This document shows positions 62,885-64,000 of a stretch of DNA of 64,000 nucleotides, piece by piece; the stretch's first letter is position 1, and every line of letters begins with the position of its first letter. The notes under the pieces are model-generated. The model was not told the DNA's origin and did no database searches. It worked only from the letters and a program-made list of their open reading frames with translations. This DNA comes from Conus ventricosus (lineage: Eukaryota; Mollusca; Gastropoda; Neogastropoda; Conidae), in assembly GCA_018398815.1 (NCBI GenBank), contig CM031609.1, positions 34,243,913-34,307,912 of the forward strand. Reading direction: 5' to 3'. The position numbers were made by a program, and so were the translations under genes.

Positions 62885-63016
62885 ATGAATCGGAAGACTG
62901 TTCAGCGGCACCTGAGCAGCATAGCTGACAGAGTCAATATGGATATTAAGCAACTTACACGATCAGAATTAGATATACTCTGCTATCTGTTGTCGTGCTG
63001 CATCCATCCAGACCTG
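62885..63016 (+). other. protein-like plus-strand frame, unrecognised
   Basis: MNRKTVQRHLSSIADRVNMD then QLTRSELDILCYLLSCC reads like an amphipathic coding segment and runs into the repeated block at 63017. No splice sites or family recognised. Confidence 0.2.
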
Positions 63017-63676
63017 TTTATCCTAAAACTGCTACTGGTGTACATTTTGATTAAAAAGAGTATGTTTTCTACAAAGTATGTATACACACCTTCCAAACTT
63101 TTTATCCTAAAACTGCTACTGCAAAGATGAAGCTGTACAAGTCCCTGGTGCTGTCCATCCTGCTGTATGGCTGCGAAAGCTGGACCATGACAGCAGAGAC
63201 CACCAAGAGAATCCAGACGTTTGAAACTAAATGCTTCAGGCGCTTGCTCGGGATCTCTTGGCAAGACCGGAAGACAAACGACCTTGTAAGGAGCCAAATA
63301 ACATCACTTGCAGGCCCCCAAGAACCCCTCTTGGCAACAGTCAAGAAGAGGAAGCTGTCGTGGTTCGGGCATGTCATACGCCACAATTCACTGCCCAAAA
63401 CAGTCCTCCAGGGCACGCTGGAAGGTGGCAGACGAAGGGACGACAAGCCAAATGCTGGATGGACAACATCAAAGAATGGACCAGGATGGATGGCCCTACG
63501 CTGATGCGACAGGCAGAGGACAGGGCCGGATGGCGGTGCCTGGCTTCGAGAGTGTCTCTCATCTCTCCTCTACGCCCATCAGGGGCAAGAGAATGATGAT
63601 GATGATGCTACTGGTGTACATTTTGATTAAAAAGAGTATGTTTTCTACAAAGCATGTATACACACCTTCCAAACTT
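63017..63676. repeat. 84-bp tandem duplication split by a LINE insertion
   Basis: Copy 1 is 63017-63100. Copy 2 starts at 63101 (TTTATCCTAAAACTGCTACT), stops at 63121 and resumes at 63607-63676 after the LINE fragment. Copies differ at few bases (AAAGTATG versus AAAGCATG). Confidence 0.85.
63122..63606 (+). mobile_element. 5'-truncated RTE-like LINE fragment with (ATG)n tail
   Basis: It reads MKLYKSLVLSILLYGCESWT, ETTKRIQTFETKCFRRLLGI and KLSWFGHVIRHNSLPKTVLQ, then after frame changes CWMDNIKEW, the C-terminus of RTE/BovB-like LINEs. It ends in GATGATGATGAT. GCTACTG (63115-63121 and 63607-63613) is its 7-bp target duplication. Confidence 0.83.
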
Positions 63677-64000
63677 TGTAAAAGCTGAGGGCGGGGAGAG
63701 GAGAGGGGGCAGAGGCAGGGGCAGGGGATTTGTTTTTTTTACCATCAGTTTTCTAGTAACTACACCAGAAATAGTTTTTTCCCAGGACAAATTACTTTCA
63801 GAACTGATTCATCAGCATTCTTGGTGCAAATTCATCCTCTTTTGCCTCTTTCTTCATTATTTCAAATCTTTACTCCCCTCTGTTGTTCCATTATATTGGC
63901 ATACTGAAGACTCAAATTCGACCAGATGCAATTTTGCACACGAGTTAGCTAGAGTTGTCGCTCTTTGGTCAAAGCACACCCAAACAACACAATGACTACA
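63677..64000. other. unassigned sequence at the window end
   Basis: G-rich purine run at 63687-63727; no gene recognised. Confidence 0.5.

Overview
This window looks like one eukaryotic locus, most likely from a lophotrochozoan and probably a gastropod mollusc. The reasons are long introns, abundant (GT)n/(GA)n/(TTG)n and poly-C/poly-G tracts, many minisatellites, tRNA-derived SINEs, several non-LTR retrotransposon types, and a transposon protein family common in marine invertebrates. The species call is inference. No prokaryotic feature, CRISPR array or rRNA was seen.

The host gene I can support runs on the minus strand from 59248 to 15119. It is the 3' part of a thioester-containing protein of the alpha-2-macroglobulin/complement C3/CD109 family. 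I reconstructed thirteen exons from splice sites and reading phase, giving about 598 codons. They carry the GCGEQ thioester motif, the downstream histidine in a VIHDEM context, the receptor-binding-like domain and a C-terminal hydrophobic tail typical of a GPI signal, so a CD109-like cell-surface protein is the best fit. The N-terminal two thirds (macroglobulin domains) lie beyond the right edge or in unseen exons. The last splice junction has a phase problem, described in the findings. Possible exons of other minus-strand genes are at 10517-11604 and 62584-62720; neither was recognised.

Most of the window is mobile or tandem DNA, much of it in the gene's introns. Left flank (1-9100): a foldback repeat, a 145-bp C tract, a SINE, a Jockey-like LINE relic and three minisatellites. 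From 9100 to 15100 there is no recognised gene. The 14.6-kb intron 16468-31089 holds a DNA transposon (17157-23631) with 16-bp identical terminal inverted repeats and a 3-bp TGA duplication. Its broken ORF has zinc-finger-like cysteines and an XPG/PIN-like acidic pattern (Academ-like). A 5'-truncated LINE with poly(A) and target-site duplication is inserted inside it. A second LINE (23992-26672) and 44-bp and 57-bp minisatellites follow. Further right are two LINE 3' ends (31960-33362), a 192-bp near-perfect palindrome (36841-37032), a TTAA-flanked piggyBac-like remnant inserted in a 47-bp minisatellite (43237-44303), diverged SINEs, a decayed RTE-like LINE (55740-58945), a 1380-bp solo LTR (60898-62277) and a LINE fragment inside an 84-bp tandem duplication (63017-63676).

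The layout suggests an immune-type gene whose introns have been repeatedly invaded. Nested insertions give a relative order of events in at least four places.
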